Shown here piece by piece: positions 63,525-64,000 of a stretch of DNA of 64,000 nt. The position numbers were made by a program, and so were the translations under genes. The notes under the pieces are model-generated. The model had not been told where the DNA came from, did no database searches, and worked only from the letters and a program-made list of their open reading frames with translations. The number at the start of each line of letters is the position of its first letter. Within the stretch, counting starts at the first letter, position 1. Source of the DNA: Bacteroides stercoris ATCC 43183. GTDB taxonomy: Bacteria; Bacteroidota; Bacteroidia; Bacteroidales; Bacteroidaceae. The stretch is taken from the NCBI RefSeq assembly GCF_025147325.1, contig NZ_CP102262.1, forward strand, positions 3,100,001-3,164,000, given 5' to 3'.

Positions 63525-64000
63525 CTAAATGAAGTCCTTCAATTCTTCCTGCAGTTTCTGTCTTGTAAAGAAGATGCGGCTTTTTACCGTTCCGAGGGGG
63601 AGTCCGAGGCGTTCGGCAATTTCGCGGTATTTGAATCCGGAAACGTGCATGGAGAAGGGCACTTTATAATCGCGCGGCAATGAATTGACGATGCGGTGCA
63701 TTTCTTTCAGGTCGTATGCGCCTTCGGTACTGGCGAAACCGGAATCCTGCGGCATGCTCAGGTGATACAGGTTATCGGTCTGGTCTACGAAAGTCTGTTC
63801 ACGGACTATCTTCCGGTAGTTATTTATAAAGATGTTACGCATAATGGTATACATCCAACCTTTAAAGTTGGTGTCGGGTTCATATTTATCCTCATTGTCC
63901 AAGGCTTTAAGAGAGGTCTCCTGCAACAAATCATTCGCTTCTTCCCGGTCGGCCGTTAATTTGTATGCAAAGCGAAGCAGTTCTTCTTGCACGGCAAGTA
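63525..64000 (-). CDS. ECF-type RNA polymerase sigma factor (5' end outside window)
   Basis: At least 155 residues; the frame stays open to the window edge (LAVQEELLRFAYKLT), so the true start is probably beyond 64,000, although a GTG at 63992 is possible. Region 2 is seen in EEANDLLQETSLKALDN and YTIMRNIFINNYRK, and region 4 in YREIAERLGLPLGTVKSRIF. Such sigma factors usually work with a membrane anti-sigma factor encoded nearby; none is visible in the window. Confidence 0.9.
   Translation of the reverse strand, partial: LAVQEELLRFAYKLTADREEANDLLQETSLKALDNEDKYEPDTNFKGWMYTIMRNIFINNYRKIVREQTFVDQTDNLYHLSMPQDSGFASTEGAYDLKEMHRIVNSLPRDYKVPFSMHVSGFKYREIAERLGLPLGTVKSRIFFTRQKLQEELKDFI

Overview
The window is Bacteroidales DNA, most likely Bacteroides or a close relative. 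Evidence: promoters of the TTTG-N19-TAnnTTTG type, the tetQ-rteA-rteB module of CTnDOT-family conjugative transposons, a traA-to-traQ transfer operon, an nqrABCDEF operon, and lipoproteins with DUF4988-like coiled coils. No rRNA, tRNA, CRISPR array or transposase gene was seen.

Positions 1 to about 42,450 are most of a CTnDOT-type integrative conjugative element (ICE). Its integrase end lies left of the window. In order: the 3' end of a topoisomerase III gene; a DUF1896 gene behind an attenuator-like leader; a 1938-residue methyltransferase-helicase fusion; a non-coding stretch with a 104-bp MITE-like element; tetQ-rteA-rteB with the known translational attenuator in front of tetQ; a strongly structured, terminator-ended RNA locus (about 13,252-13,468); a short RibD-like reductase gene; rteC; an AT-rich two-gene cargo (DUF4143 ATPase plus KAP-family NTPase); mobCBA on the minus strand; a palindrome-rich oriT region; traA to traQ plus a lysozyme gene on the plus strand; and a convergent minus-strand block of eight small genes including PcfJ- and PcfK-like genes. 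The last 1 kb of the element is almost gene-free and carries two large hairpins. The probable right attachment site is the GTATCTTTGC sequence (minus strand) at 42,445-42,454.

Within the ICE, tetracycline relieves attenuation of tetQ-rteA-rteB. RteA (kinase, receiver, HPt) and RteB (sigma-54 activator type) then act on rteC, and RteC acts on excision. This chain is established for CTnDOT and is inferred here from gene identity and the conserved leader. MobABC process oriT, and TraA-Q build the secretion channel.

From about 42,500 to 64,000 the DNA is chromosomal: a collagen-like/coiled-coil lipoprotein and outer-membrane protein pair behind a long structured 5' leader; an AAA-ATPase/PD-(D/E)XK protein; nqrF to nqrA (minus strand); a bleomycin-hydrolase-like C1 peptidase; a BamA-like outer membrane protein; a family 2 glycosyltransferase; a hybrid histidine kinase; a carboxyltransferase of the oxaloacetate decarboxylase alpha type; and an ECF sigma factor cut by the window edge. 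Three intergenic spacers around nqr hold paired, inverted arrays of 7-bp repeats. Three other sites hold 21-22-bp palindromic repeats.

The observations most worth following are the structured RNA between rteB and the RibD-like gene, the repeated CTAAAATCCAAAGTA element in front of ICE genes, the cargo pair with an altered Walker A motif, and the heptad arrays.
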